DNA of 64,000 nucleotides from Cladopsammia gracilis (GCA_022457155.1 JAJGOT010000340.1:248001-312000), one strand, 5' to 3'. Counted from the stretch's first letter, positions 22,136-34,407 are shown. Notes: generated from the sequence alone by a model not told the origin. A program made the numbers and translations.

Positions 22136-23066
22136 AAAAAATAAAACTTGTTTAAATATGATTATAGTCAACGGTTACATAATAACGGAAAAATACAAAG
22201 CTGTGCTGTTAATTGCTGCGGAACGAGCGTAGCGAGTGAGCAGCAACATAATCAGGATTTAAGAGAAATATATGAGAAAAAAATGTAAGCTAGGAAAAAT
22301 CTCGATTTGATCGCTTTTTACCAGAATTCACTGCGCCACGAACACATTTTGGGCCAGAATGCACTGCGCCACGAACAATAGCCTCGCTTGCTGCTTCAAG
22401 CTCAGTGTTGGCTGCGAGATTTGTAATACAGTATTTTGGTCCAACATGTCCCAGTCGAAATCGGAACTGAAGTGTCGAAGACTACTACGAGTTGAGCGGG
22501 GACTGCGAGGCATGGTGATAGGACCGTTGAATGGCAAAGATTTTCGAAGATTGTACGGAATAAAAGACAAATTTATTTTGAAATCACTCCGACAGGGGTC
22601 GATGAGACTGAGCTGAGCTGAATGCTTGGGGACGCGAAACCTGAGCTGAGCTTGGGAGACGCGAACACACAGTAATTAACCTAAATTTTCACACCTTCCT
22701 CGTGGTGATCGCGTCCTTTACTCAACAATATTCTACAGACGTTGCAGGAACTTGATGCGTGAATTACAAAACAAAATTAGTCTTATTAGCTGGAATTTTC
22801 GTCGATTCATCCCGGTTACATTTGCTTTGCTTCCCCTCAAAAAACGAAAGAGAAAATTCTGTAATACCAGCGAGATACAACAAATTTACCGCAGCAATTA
22901 CTATCTTTTGGATACACTAGTTACAAAATAAGGCGCGGCAATAACATTTGAAAGCGCTAATTAATGTATGCAAAAAATTCGATGGAATCTAAAAAATACA
23001 CCTAAACAATGTAGCACGAAACCTCACAAACAGCGGTTCGATGAAAAGCAAGCAACAATAATATTA

Positions 23067-23258
23067 GGCCCCGTCCACACTTATCCGCATATTTTTGAAT
23101 CCGCAACTTTTTTGTTGCGGATTAGCCTTCCGTCCACACGTATCCGGCGAATTCGGGCAAATACGATTCGAATACGCTGCGTGTGGACGCGAATATTATC
23201 TAATCCGTAACAAAAAAGTAGCGGATTCAAAAATATCCGGATACGTGTGGACGGGGCC
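23067..23258. mobile_element. MITE, GGCCCCGTCCACAC ends, TTA target duplication
   Basis: GGCCCCGTCCACACTTATCC is mirrored by GGATACGTGTGGACGGGGCC, and the element is flanked by TTA at 23064-23066 and 23259-23261. A 3-bp TTA/TAA duplication is typical of PIF/Harbinger elements. No coding sequence. Confidence 0.8.
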
Positions 23259-23656
23259 TTAGTTACGTAATGCGTCGTATTATTGTTGTCGTATTATTAT
23301 TATTAGGGTGGCTAGTCCTTGGGATCTAAATTGCAACTAAATTTTCGCCAGAAACCTGGAAACCAATTTGTTCCGGGATTTTTAATGCAAAGCAAAGTGG
23401 CAGTTTTGATTTTCAAAAACTAGGGAGTTTAAGCAACGACGACGGTAGTGCCAAGGACAACGTCTCTTCAAAAAAGAATTCGCGCTATTTGAAATTTCTT
23501 TGCAGTTATTCCAATTTGTTTAGTTAAGGTTTGTCTAAGGTGACTGGATTTCCCAGGAGCTGAACTTGTACGCGGATGGCTTTTAAGTTCAAATCTTGAG
23601 AGACAGGAAAATTAACTGTCGTGCTTTCACTTTTTCCACAAAACCTATCTATAATA

Positions 23657-23786
23657 GCTGCGGTTACACGTTGCAACTTTTACCTAGGTAAATGCGAAAT
23701 AACAATAGCCAAGGCCATAAAAAGCGTGCAGCGGCTATTGTTATTTCGAATTTACCTAGGTAAAAGTTGAAACGTGTAACCGCGGC
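23657..23786. mobile_element. Foldback MITE, GCGGTTACACGTT family, copy 1
   Basis: GCTGCGGTTACACGTTGCAA is mirrored by GAAACGTGTAACCGCGGC, with ACCTAGGTAAA and AACAATAGCC subterminal arms. TA flanks both sides. A second copy is at 51433-51593. Confidence 0.82.
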
Positions 23787-23820
23787 TAATGAAACTAAAT
23801 AAATAAATAAAATCTATTTA

Positions 23821-24044
23821 CACCTAATTGCAATAACGTTGTCATAGAAAAAAGAAAAATGAAAAAAGAAAAATGAAAAAGCCAAATAGGAATTAATTAG
23901 CTTCGTGTTGCGGCTATTGTTAATTTAAATTAAGCGTGCAGCGGCTATTGTTATTTGTATGTCTAATTAATTCCTATTGGCCTTTTCTCATTTTTCGTTT
24001 TTACATTTTTCATTTTTCTATGACAACGTTTTTGCAATTAGGTG
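23821..24044. mobile_element. Foldback MITE, CACC..AATTGCAATAACG family, copy 2
   Basis: CACCTAATTGCAATAACGTT is mirrored by AACGTTTTTGCAATTAGGTG, with TA on both sides. Its centre contains GCAGCGGCTATTGTT twice, which resembles the neighbouring GCGGTTACAC family. Confidence 0.8.
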
Positions 24045-24302
24045 TATATTGCACGTGTTACATTTGAATATGTTCACACATGCATTACATTATCATTTTT
24101 GTTTAACAAACTAAAAATCTATATTGACAAGATAAAAATTTACAAGATAAAAGTTCCAAGATAAAAATTAACACATTTTAAAAATTCTAAATTTTAAAAC
24201 CATCCGACAAATTATACTATCAAACAAACGAAAAATAGTCATTTGACGTCAGTTGTTTTGCAGGGAACCGCAACGAAATGCGGCATTGTTTTCGCTAATT
24301 AA

Positions 24303-25046
24303 GGCCCCGTCCACACTAATGCGTTTTCGTTTGAAGACGCATACTTTTTTCAAAAACGGAGAATGAAATCGATGAAAACGGAGGTTTTCGAAAACGCTTT
24401 TCAAAGTGGAGACTTTTGAAAACGCAGGTCTATCGTTTTAGTGTGGGCAGCAAAAACTGAGCTTTTCAAAAAACGCTTACGTCATGCACAACTGGTAACT
24501 CACATTATTATACATTGGTGTCACTAGCTCGATTTTGATTGGCTATAAGCACGCAGCTAATTATTGCTTGCTGTTTCTGTTACGTCATACCTACAGACAA
24601 TAGTTTTATGCATGCAGAAGTGACGTCATACCTACAGACAATAGTTTTATGCATGCAGAAGTGACTTAAGTTGTTTACTTTCAAGTTGACTGCTGTTGAT
24701 CACTTTTTTCATTTGTGCGCGCTCTTGTCTTTACAAGTGCAGCCCAGGAATATGCATAATAAAACAATTATTGGATTCGGTTTGTGTTATCCGCCTCAGC
24801 CTTCGGCTTCGGCAGATAACACAAACTTTGGCCTTGATAATTATCGCTATCATGCTCAACCTCATCCAATAATTGTCAAGTATTGCTGACGCTATAGGAG
24901 CATGCGTATTGAACAGAAAAACGTCCGAGCAGAGCCTGGTGATGACAACGCATCTTTCAGCTCCTAGTGAGGACGCAAATCTTTTTATCCGTCTTTGGGG
25001 AACCAAAAACGGAAGTTTTCAAAAACGCATTAGTGTGGACGGGGCC
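24303..25046. mobile_element. Harbinger-like non-autonomous element, GGCCCCGTCCACAC ends, TAA duplication
   Basis: GGCCCCGTCCACACTAATGC is mirrored by GCATTAGTGTGGACGGGGCC, with TAA at 24300-24302 and 25047-25049. Inside are a 41-bp tandem duplication (GACGTCATACCTACAGACAA..., about 24580-24664) and a hairpin around GTTTGTGTTATC / GATAACACAAAC at 24780-24826. No transposase is present. Confidence 0.8.
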
Positions 25047-25150
25047 TAAATCTAACAGAAGGACATTCGGCAATTTAAAATAAAAATAGCACGTTTTAAT
25101 CTTCGCTTTCATTTGTTGTATTGTAACTAGAGTGTACTCTAGTTACGAGT

Positions 25151-25585
25151 ACACTGAAATCTGACGATGAACCGGGAACTTTTAAATGCGCACGCACACG
25201 ATGCAACACTTGTCCTTTCATTCACAACGCCAACAAAATAACGGGACCTACAATCACTGATCGTTTTACATGCACCTCCGTAAATGTTATCTACTGCATA
25301 ACAGGTACTTTTTGCAAAAAGATATACATTGGCGAAACAGGGAGGAGACTGGGCGACCGTTTTCGAGAACATCTCCGAGACGTTGAAAAAAATGACAAAG
25401 ATGCATCCAAACCAGTCGCGCGTCATTTCAATCTTGCTAACCATTCTAAGCAACACATGACAATCTGTGGAGTTTCCCTACACCAGGGCAACACAGAAAG
25501 CCGTAAAAACTTAGAACAAAAAATCATCTTTCGAATCGGCACTCTCAAACCCCACGGAATTAACGAACGCTTTTCATTCAACTAA
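25151..25585 (+). pseudogene. Penelope-like element fragment: C-terminal GIY-YIG endonuclease
   Basis: An open frame of about 145 codons, lacking any start, encodes a cysteine-rich linker (KCARTRCNTCPF) followed by the GIY-YIG signature VIYCITG...KIYIGETGRRLGDRFREH and ends with a TAA at 25583. This is the endonuclease module found after the reverse transcriptase in Penelope-like retroelements. The reverse transcriptase is absent, so the copy is 5' truncated, which is common for this class. The 3' tail to about 25790 contains GACGAAGGGCTAGCGCTCGA then AACGTCAGC, a hairpin typical of these elements. Confidence 0.85.
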
Positions 25586-25800
25586 TTTACATTTGTTTTT
25601 CACGTCACAAAATTTCCACCAATGGCGGAGCTCCTCCTACTATATAAAACCACACACTACCCACAATCCCTTGATTCGCTCCGACGAAGGGCTAGCGCTC
25701 GAAACGTCAGCTTTCTCGAATCTTTTTACGGTGGCTAATTTACCTTATCGACTCAGTCGATAAAACCAAATTCTTGTGCTTCACCCCCACCGACGCAGCA
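25586..25800 (+). repeat. 3' tail of the Penelope-like copy
   Basis: Non-coding tail with a hairpin (GACG...CGTC around GAAA) at about 25682-25709. Some Penelope-like elements carry hammerhead ribozyme motifs in such tails; here the CTGANGA core reads CCGACGA, so a working ribozyme is doubtful. 25800-26300 shows no supported gene. Confidence 0.55.
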
Positions 25801-26301
25801 CCACAGTTTCTCTAGAAACTAACCCCATTCGAAAATTAAACAGCGTGGATGATGAAAGAGCCCAAAAATTTTCACCAAAGTGGCAAAAAAAAACGAGACA
25901 GCAGGCCTTGATGCAGAAGAAGCCCGGCGGATTTTTAATTCTGTCCTTTAACAACAGGGAAGAAACATCTTCCGGTGACATTTTCGCCACAATCATCCCA
26001 GTGGGGATCGAGAGTCGTCTTTTTTTTTGCGGTTTTATTGCTAGCAGTCCTAGCAGGGGACTGAACATGGCTTTTTGCTCTTACCAGCTGAACACGAATT
26101 TGAGAAACAATTGCCAATGTCTTTTCGGCCCATCGAATGGCAATAGCCCAGATCTCTTAGCAACAGCGCTAGCCGAACCCAGTCACTGCTTAGCGTCGGC
26201 GCCTCGGGTTTGAAAAAAACGCTTGTTTGCCAACACTTTACGGATACTGGCACTATTTCTGAATTGAATGGACTGTTTTGAAAGCTTTGTCTACAAAATA
26301 C

Positions 26302-26755
26302 AGTGGAACCTCGATTTAACGACTGACCTCTATATAACGAAACCTTCGATATAACCAAATCCTCGTTATAACGACGAAATCGGGCAGCCCAAACGCAAAA
26401 TCTACCGCGACATAACGAATAAATGTCAACGCGCGACAAAAGATGAATGCGGAACAGACCAAACAGTATTTGCTATAGGGAAAAGGTATAACCTGTAGCG
26501 TTTTCCAGTGCCGTAGTTACATTTACAGCGTACTGTAGCTTTATACAGGCATTAAAGTGCAAATTTTATTTGTTAAGATCCGAAAATACTTAACACCGTT
26601 ACAAAACAATTATTAACTACACCTCGATATAACGAACATTTTGGTTGTTTTTCCGCAAATTCGTTATAACGGGATTTTCCATATAACGAAAAAAGAACCC
26701 TCAATATAACGAACTAATTTCCTCAGTCCCTTAGCACTTCGTTAACTCGAGGTCC
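26302..26755. mobile_element. Pogo/Tigger-like MITE (CAGTGGAACCTCGATTTAACG)
   Basis: CAGTGGAACCTCGATTTAAC opens the unit, and a diverged inverted end (TTCGTTAACTCGAGGTCC) closes it. Internally TATAACGA/TCGTTATA segments recur on both sides. This end type is that of pogo/Tigger elements. No transposase is encoded. Confidence 0.6.
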
Positions 26756-27091
26756 CAGGTCTCCTGGTCACAGACCAGGAGAGAAACGATCAGAAAAGAC
26801 ACAGGTCTACTAAAGTGAGCTATGAAGTTTTTTGAGATAAATAGAACTTCACTTAGTCGAAATGCACTTTTAATTTTCCTATAGCCCATGATATTTGGCC
26901 ACATTTCTAACATTTTACATATATAATTATACAGCGTTCTCATATTAAAAATGTTAATTTTTTTATTCAGTGTTTCAAAGTAGCAGGTGCCTCGTTATTA
27001 TTAGGTTGTCCCTGTTTATGTGTTATTGTTATTTTTCAAGTTAAACTTATTTTTCTCTAGATACTCATCAACGTCATTGGCTTTTTAGAAA

Positions 27092-27113
27092 CTTACTTAC
27101 TTACTTACTTAAT
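27092..27113. repeat. (TTAC)n tail
   Basis: Four to five TTAC units followed by TTAATCCTCTTCGTGC resemble the 3' tail of a LINE or tail-end repeat. No coding part was found upstream. Between 26756 and 27600 there is otherwise only AT-rich sequence with no supported feature. Confidence 0.4.
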
Positions 27114-27601
27114 CCTCTTCGTGCTCGGTAGCACAAAAGGCCGAAACTAGAAACTAATTTTGTCTAAATTGCCTGTTTAAGCTGAACAGGGTTTTATCAG
27201 GTAAACTCATACGCACGAGAATAAAGTTGAATGTAAAACGAATGAATTCGAAAATTGAATTCCCACGGATGCGTGACACTTTTAACACGAATTTAGAATC
27301 AAAAATAACATATTGAAAATACCATTTAACTTTTTTTGTGAAAGTGTCAAGTAAAAGTGTCAAGAAATGTCGTTGATGAAGTTTGCTTGACACTTTCACA
27401 AAAAATTCAAACTTTGAGGTTGAATAATGTTGATTGATTGCGCAAAGGGAACTTCAGCCTTTTAATGTTCTACTACTACTGAGGCGAAAATGACTGATTC
27501 TAAATTCAGAACGTTTTATATATAACAGATAAATGTTTAAATAGACTAATCTGGCATAATGCTGCATCTAAAAACGGCCCGAAATAGAAGGAAAGGAGCT
27601 G

Positions 27602-28065
27602 ATTGAATATCGCAATCGCATTTTGTTGTCTGAATTCTGGGTATACGTGTTGCATTAAACCACGGGGGGTGACAACTCTAAGAAGGCCTGTTTCGGGAGA
27701 AAAACAAAATTCTTCCGGGAATCTGAAGATTTTGCCGGGAATCGGGAGACTCGAAAATTTTTCGGGGAAACATGACATAATGCTGATGAAATTTCGGGAA
27801 GTTTGAAATTTTTGCGAGAATGTCTCCGAAAAAATCGGGAAGATATTCCAAATTTTCGGGACAACTTTCAGTTCCACACAGTACTGCTCAAACAGCATTT
27901 GTTAGAGTTGTCACCCCCCGTATTAAACCCAATGGCTTTCATCCTCCAGGCACTGAAATTACAAGCGAGTACTTGGTTTATACTCGCGGCTATATCCTCC
28001 CCGATCACAATCAACACATACAGTACAGGCTCCTCTTTCTGTACTATCGGATAAAAATGATTTAA
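27602..28065 (+). pseudogene. Coding-like segment interrupted by a MITE; product not recognised
   Basis: If the 260-bp MITE and one copy of its 8-bp target duplication are skipped, a single frame reads from about 27604 to a TAA near 28065, about 65 codons. It includes NSGYTC before the insertion and GFHPPGTEITSEYLVYTRG after it. That the frame matches on both sides suggests the insertion hit an exon. I do not recognise the family. The following 28089-28531 also holds open frames with ordinary-looking protein composition, but no start, splice sites or domain could be supported. Confidence 0.35.
27662..27921. mobile_element. MITE with ACGGGGGGTGACAACTCTAA ends and 8-bp target duplication
   Basis: ACGGGGGGTGACAACTCTAA is mirrored by TTAGAGTTGTCACCCCCCGT. 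ATTAAACC stands at 27654-27661 and again at 27922-27929, an exact 8-bp duplication as made by hAT-type transposases. The interior repeats GGGAATC..GGGAA motifs. Confidence 0.85.
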
Positions 28066-28531
28066 ATTACAGTAATTCTTGGGCCAAGATGTGGGAGTGT
28101 TATTTCAATTTTTTAAACGGCGTTCTCATCAGCAACATGAAAAATGATGAAAAGTCTGTTAGCTTCACATTCGGAGGCTTCAAACCAGTGAAAACGTATT
28201 ATCTAATTTCACATTTAACATGGTGTGTAAAACACAAATACGCGTTTTCTAGAATACAGCATCGGCACGGTTGAGAATTTTGGTATTTGTCGTAAAGCCG
28301 CATTTTCCCACCATTAATCTGCCTTTGACCATTTTATGCCGCGGCATTATAAAGTTAATGCGTATACCAAGAGAATATTTTTATTGTATTCTGATACTCA
28401 AACTCGCTGATTTTCGATTTAAACCTGAACAGCCTATAAAGCATCTGTCATTGGAAAGTTTCCATAAAATCGGTAAATATATACTGAAGCATGTTTACTG
28501 GCAGAACTCCGTCCCTGTGGACATCTGTTAG

Positions 28532-30750
28532 TTAAGAGAATATAACAATAACCATGAATGATCTCTAGTATTTAATTTTTCGGTTTCTTATTTTCTAAAT
28601 TTGGATAGAAATTCTGTTCCAAACATAAAACAAATGATTAAAATGTTTTCATGATCTAAAAACCAAAGAACGTACAAGATAATCAGATCTGTCCTTTTTT
28701 TGTCTTGTTTTCGGAGCAACATTTTCTTTGCGCGGCCATTTGAAAAGCACTTGTATTGCTTGTTGGTGTTAAAGGTGAGGAGGATATGCTACTCTCACAC
28801 GCAAAAATAAGAAGTTAATTAAAATATATTTCAATTGAACCGACAAGGTGATCTACAACTGAAATCTGAATCCTTAGACTTACCTTAGCGTAGCAATGTT
28901 AACTTTTAGTAGCTTCAAATCAGTTCAAACTTTCCTTAATATGAAGCTAGCAGGTAGCTGATGCATTCTACACTTCTGTTACAGCATTGAAGACACTTAT
29001 TGGTCCGTTGTAAAACAATAAAAATGCAAGCAATGAAACGTCACACATATTTATCAATAATATGGTTAAAGGTTAATGAAATGAAAATAACATGCAATAA
29101 GACTTACATAAAACATGGGACATTTAAAAATATTGTTGACTCGCTTTTTACTTGTTCTATATTTTGTGAGAATTTTTGGTAGTGACCAAATGATGTTTTC
29201 TCCTTGTATGATTTCGGTATAGAACAGATGTTTTGTCATAATTAACACTCGGTATTTTGAAAAAGGAAATTAGTCTTGTGGGCAAATAGTTGCTGCCTAC
29301 TCTTGTATTTTATCCATTTCTAGTGTAAGAAAACTATGTTTCTTTCCGAGATAATACCAGTTTATATTTCGTAGAAATTCTTGTTTAATCCTGTATTTCA
29401 CAAAGCAACCTTGCGATCATTGCAAATATCATCTCACCTGTTGACCTATTGGACTTATGCCGATAGGTGTCGAGCCAACATAATGGAATAAAACTCAGGT
29501 CAAGTTTTTCTAAACGCTCTTCCTGGAAATAGTATTTTTAGTTAGAGTAAACTATTCTTATTTAACTTTCTTATTTTTCAGTAAAACCATATTGATTTAG
29601 GTAACCTTTTTGTTCGGACCTTACGTTGACGCTATTAAATTACTTTTGGATTATATTGCCACCTTCACACAAATAAGGTAAAATATAATTTTAATAAAGG
29701 AACTATTGTCAATCGAGATCGCTCAAAGGTCACTCAGTGCAAGACAGGTTTACTAGTTGACACGTATTACTTTAACAAGAGGCTCCAAGCAGCCTTTACT
29801 CATGCGCATGCGTAAGAAAATTTTATGATATAATTTAAACATGATAAGGAGATGTCCGACATGGAGAAGAGTTACTCCTTTCATTCAGTCATCGTTCCTG
29901 AAAACCACGTTGTTTACTATTGAATGTTGTGGACATGAAAGCTGTACCACAATGAAGCCAGTGATTTTTGCGTCGACGAAGGAGACGCTTCCTAATCTTG
30001 TCGGCTAGGCGGAACGAATCGAGAAAAGTGTCGGTACCAAATCTGCGCCATCTTGAAACGTCACAATAGTATCCAGCATTCCCAGCGCGTGGAAATCAGG
30101 CATCATCCTGGGAAGCTGGGGTTCCGAAATGTCATATGTGATAATCTATTTGTCTTGATTTAGTTTCGGTTATTTTCTCGATTTTGGAATCGTACTGCTC
30201 AATATTTCAATGCCTACTAAAAGTACGCAGTGGAAAAATTGGACGAAGGTTCTTCTCCGGACCAAGTAAGTTATTGGGTCTCTTTGGAATCAAGCAAGAT
30301 ATTATCGGATTTTCCTCGCTACCGTTCTGGTATGTTTTGAATGTTCTATCTGATTTTGCTGTGGTTCTCTGCCTGATTTGGGAAGCTTTCACCTAAATAC
30401 CGATGTCGTTCTTCTCGATGTTCTACGGTACGGTACAATTCGCTGTATGTCTTATAGCAATAATTCACTACTGACCGGCCGCGCCAGGCGAATGCAGATA
30501 TGCAGATTAACTTTACAGTGCTCGAAATTGCGCCTGTACCGGGCGCATTTGCGATTAAAGATTTCGCAGTTTTGTGACTAAAATTTGTCTAGCTAATAAA
30601 GGAATTATATTCAACAGTCTTGTGTCTTACTTGCAACTGGTAGTTTTTTTTCCGAAAATCCTGCGAAATTCACGTTGAATGTTGCGTGACTTAATCGTCG
30701 ATTTCATGCTCGCGCGGTGTCCAAGAAGTTTATCAAGGGATCACTTTTTT
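28532..30750. other. Stretch without a supported gene
   Basis: AT-rich sequence with only short open frames and no repeat family recognised. A GC-richer patch at 29960-30130 followed by GTTATTTTCTCGATTTTGG could be a promoter/first-exon area, but nothing confirms it. Confidence 0.4.
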
Positions 30751-30757
30751 TTTTGGC

Positions 30758-30780
30758 GGGGGGGGGGGGGGGGGGGGGGG
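30758..30780. repeat. 23-base G run
   Basis: TTTTTTTTTTGGC followed by 23 G. Such runs are length-unstable and may be misassembled. Confidence 0.9.
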
Positions 30781-31409
30781 CAAATTCGTTTTAATATATA
30801 TATAAATTTTGTTTTATTCTTTTATTTACTCCTTCATCGCCTTGCCGTAAGGATCAGTTTGCCGTTTTCTGATTTCACTTTTTCAGGCTTTCTCAGAAAT
30901 TTCTCATTTCCGGTTCCGGTATTAGTACATGTACACGGGGGAAATGACCGAAATGAATTCAAGACAAATATACTATTTATATGTCGGAAAAATCTGAGAC
31001 CTTTCGGAGTACACTGCACGGCAGGATTTTGCCCGATCCAACGGCGATAGCGTGAATTTGTTTGATGTCGGTCCGACGTTTTTGCCTGCGTGACATATCT
31101 CGCGACATAACCCTTTTAAACCGTGGCTGAATTAATTCATGAAACTGAGGTACTAGATCAAGACGAGGTGCCACGGGATAAGGAGACGCACTATAATCTA
31201 TGATTACTACTAGTTCTAAGTCTTATATATACCAAACGTGAAGATAGTAATGTATGTAGGGTTGTAGGAGATTCTGTCGTGACACCTAAGTAGCGCTCTT
31301 TTACCGGAAGTGAGAATAGCCGGAAGTCACTGAACAGGAAGTGTAAATGGCAAAGACGTCAATCGGAAGTGACAATTTAAAATATGCGTGCATAAATTTG
31401 CATGCAAAA

Positions 31410-31460
31410 TCGTGACACAAAAAATAAAAATAATAATAATAATAAAAATAATAACAAGAA
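31410..31460. repeat. (AAT)n microsatellite
   Basis: AATAATAATAATAATAAAAATAAT-type repeat of about 45 bp. The surrounding 30781-32020 shows no supported gene. Confidence 0.75.
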
Positions 31461-32023
31461 AAACGGAGCCGAAACCTTACCTCATGTCGCTTCCCGCATG
31501 AGTAATGATATGGGTAAGGCGGGACTTAACATAACAAATCATGTGTGATGAAGAAGCTTGTCGTCTTCAGTTTTTCTACATCATGTAACAAATTTCAAAC
31601 GTTATTTTTAACGTTAATTTTTATATTTCTCTCGTAGTTTTGTTTTGGCTGAGCAGTTCCGAAATGTTAGTGAAAATTGAAAGAAAAGTCAGCTTCGACA
31701 CTAACAAACATATCGAAGGAATATATGTAAATGATTTGTCATGACCAATCACAGTAAGGCTTACGTCAGCCTACATTACCTTTTGATCTGTTTTTGACAT
31801 TGATTGATAGCTAATTCTCAGCCCAGATAAAAGCCATGTGAGAAACATTCTCAGAAGCGGATCTTGTGAAGTAACTGAACTGTAAAGAAGAGTGGATGTC
31901 TAATCAAGATTAAAAACCAGAGCGACTACTGAAGTCTGTTTTACTCACTGAGTCCCGAACAATCAGTGTAGAATAAGTTGCTAGCCCCCAACAAGCTTAT
32001 TCTAGACCCTACTTCGAAAGCTT

Positions 32024-32255
32024 AAAGAGGCAGTATCACGAGGTCGAAACTTGAAAACGTCTGCCCACGTTTTCAAGTTTGATTCCGCAAAATTCAAAAA
32101 GGCCGTCGAGAAGTGGAGGAATTTGTTGAATAAAAAAAAATCCGTTTTGATAGCCGGATGAAAGAAAAAATCACTTTTAACAATGATATGTCCAAAATTC
32201 CGGTGCAAGAATAGTGAACAGTGCCGCGCGTGGAACCTCGTGATACTGCCCCTTT
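32024..32255. mobile_element. MITE with AAAGAGGCAGTATCACGAGG ends
   Basis: AAAGAGGCAGTATCACGAGG is mirrored by CCTCGTGATACTGCCCCTTT. An inner hairpin AACTTGAAAACGT / ACGTTTTCAAGTT lies near the left end. It is a non-coding foldback element. Confidence 0.8.
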
Positions 32256-32966
32256 AAATGCAGATTTATGGCCAAAGTTCACCTGCTGTACGTCAAGCGT
32301 CAAGTTCATTTAATGTCGCCATTTGTCCTATTGATAATAGATCTCTAATTTGATTGGATCTCTGACATTATAAGGTTAGAGAGCTCTGAAAACCAAAATA
32401 ATATATTTTTTTGCAAGTCGAGATCTCGAACTATAAGAGACCGATCATTATTTATAGCCTGGGGGGAGGGATCGGAGGATTTTTTTTTTAGGAAGGGGGG
32501 GGGGAATCACTTGATTTTAAGGAGAACAGAAGGGGGGATCAGTGGTAAATGAGAGCCCAAAGGGGGGGGGGGGTGTCACTGAAAATTTTGGAAGGAGTCA
32601 GAGGGGGGACCACTCAAATCTGCTTCAATGCCAGTTTGAGAGCATTTAAAAAAAGTAGAACAAGGAGCAAAGGACCGCGAACGAAAACGTATATCTATAG
32701 AAGATCTGATCAGCCAAAAAAAGTAATACAAACATAGTGAGCAAAGCTGATACTACGTAGAACAATTAACGCGACAACGACATGATAGAGCCCAAACTGA
32801 AAGCCAAAATGCAACCGTGGACAGCTGTTTCGACCTGGTTGGGTCTCGTCAGCACGGTGTAGCAGCAAACTAAAAGATAGAAACACTAGCGCGAACGCCA
32901 ATTCTCTACCAAATCGCACGTGGTGATGGCAACAATGAGAATCAGAGCTACCTTAAATTTTCGAAA

Positions 32967-33300
32967 ATTTAAGGTGGCTCTGAACCCCACCTACAGAATT
33001 TTTTTAAACTTTGCCAAAAGTTTCATCTTATCCTACTGATCAAAATTCGACAATAAAAAATGGGGTTCACCGAGTCATTTTTGAGTTATGAACACTTAAA
33101 GCTAAAATTAAGGGTGTTTTCAGCGCGTTATACTGTTGCTATAGTAACATATTGTGTCACAAAATGATAACAACGTGTTCACCAATCATTGGGCATTCTT
33201 TGATATCATGATTGTAGCATCAACTGATAAAGAGTGGTTTTAATGACCCATCAAAATCTAAGTCTTGGAAAGTGCTGGAAACTGTTGGGAGCCACCTTAA
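32967..33300. mobile_element. Terminal-inverted-repeat element, TTAAGGTGGCTC family
   Basis: TTAAGGTGGCTC at the left and GAGCCACCTTAA at the right delimit about 334 bp of non-coding sequence. A short inverted stub (GAGCTACCTTAAATTTTCG / CGAAAATTTAAGG) abuts the left end. AAGGTGGCTCGACTGGG at 41234 and 58849 opens related blocks. Confidence 0.7.
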
Positions 33301-33659
33301 GAGATTTATATCCCAAAGATCAAAAAATCAAAGAGTCATTCTCAACTTTTTAATCAGCAGCAGCCTCTTAATCACTTCATTGTTTAAATATAGTTTTTAG
33401 ATTTCTTGTTCTTTTAATGTAAAGTAATTAGTTTTAAGTTGCATTATCTATTCAAGTTCGAACTTTTTAGTGCTAAATTTATCGTTGATATCTAAATTCA
33501 AAATTTCATAGTTTTGTAAATTAGTGTAGTGTTATAAGATTTTATTATACACCTAATTGTAGTAACGTTGGCCGTGTTTTTACGAGCGATTTTTCAAGTC
33601 GCTGAGCGAGTGACAGTCTAAAATCTCGTGAAAACAGTCCAACTCCCTTAAAGTTAAGC

Positions 33660-33800
33660 GAACATACAATGCCCGTTGGTTAAAACATTAATATTCCTGG
33701 ATAACCCCCAAAAATATACTTCCCTGACAGCACGTTTTGACTCTTTACATCCTAACAGAGACAAAGACAGTAGATATTGATTGCGCCTTTCAATAACTCA
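33660..33800. repeat. Partial copy of the 8580 repeat
   Basis: AACATACAATGCCCGTTGG through GCGCCTTTCAATAAC is about 90% identical to 8581-8720 in the same orientation. It ends abruptly where the CTCAAGTAAATTAAGG end of the next element begins. Confidence 0.8.
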
Positions 33801-34407
33801 AGTAAATTAAGGCATGGGTCTCCTGCCATCTCACACAAAAAGTGAGGGGGTGGTCTATCTTTTGAGTCTTTATCCATAAGAACGAAAAACTTTGGCAAAA
33901 TAAACAGTTTGCAAATGTGGTCATTTTCGTACGCAGAAAATATGGAAATTAAATCACGTGACTTGTCAGGGCTATTTTAGCTGAAAAATCTTACACACAA
34001 AATGGGAACACTTTTTACTATTTCCTGGAGTCTGCCATCAGCTTTATGATTTTAAGGCCACAAGGTACATCATTTCTGTGCTTGGCAACTTTAAGATAAT
34101 TTAAAAGAAAGGCAAGAAAAAAGAAATAACCGTTATGGGGGACTGGGCACCGGTACAAAGTACCGTTTATTTTCAAATGTAATGAAATATTCAACAATTG
34201 CCAAGCACAGATCTTTTGTTGCTCCTCTTAGGACTTATCTGGTAGTAGTGAAGTTTATTTACGGTTGTCATAAACTGTTCCCATCTTTGATTTCGGTTTT
34301 TGCGGCCGTATGAAGTCACGTGACCTAATTTGCATATCGTCTCTATGCTAAAATTACTGCATTTGCAAACTCTTCAGTATTCCAAAGTTTTATGTTTTTA
34401 TGGCTAA

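Noticed and set aside
25682..25712. Hammerhead ribozyme in the Penelope-like tail
   Set aside because: The hairpin and GAAAC are there, but the CTGANGA core is altered (CCGACGA) and a third stem was not convincing by eye.
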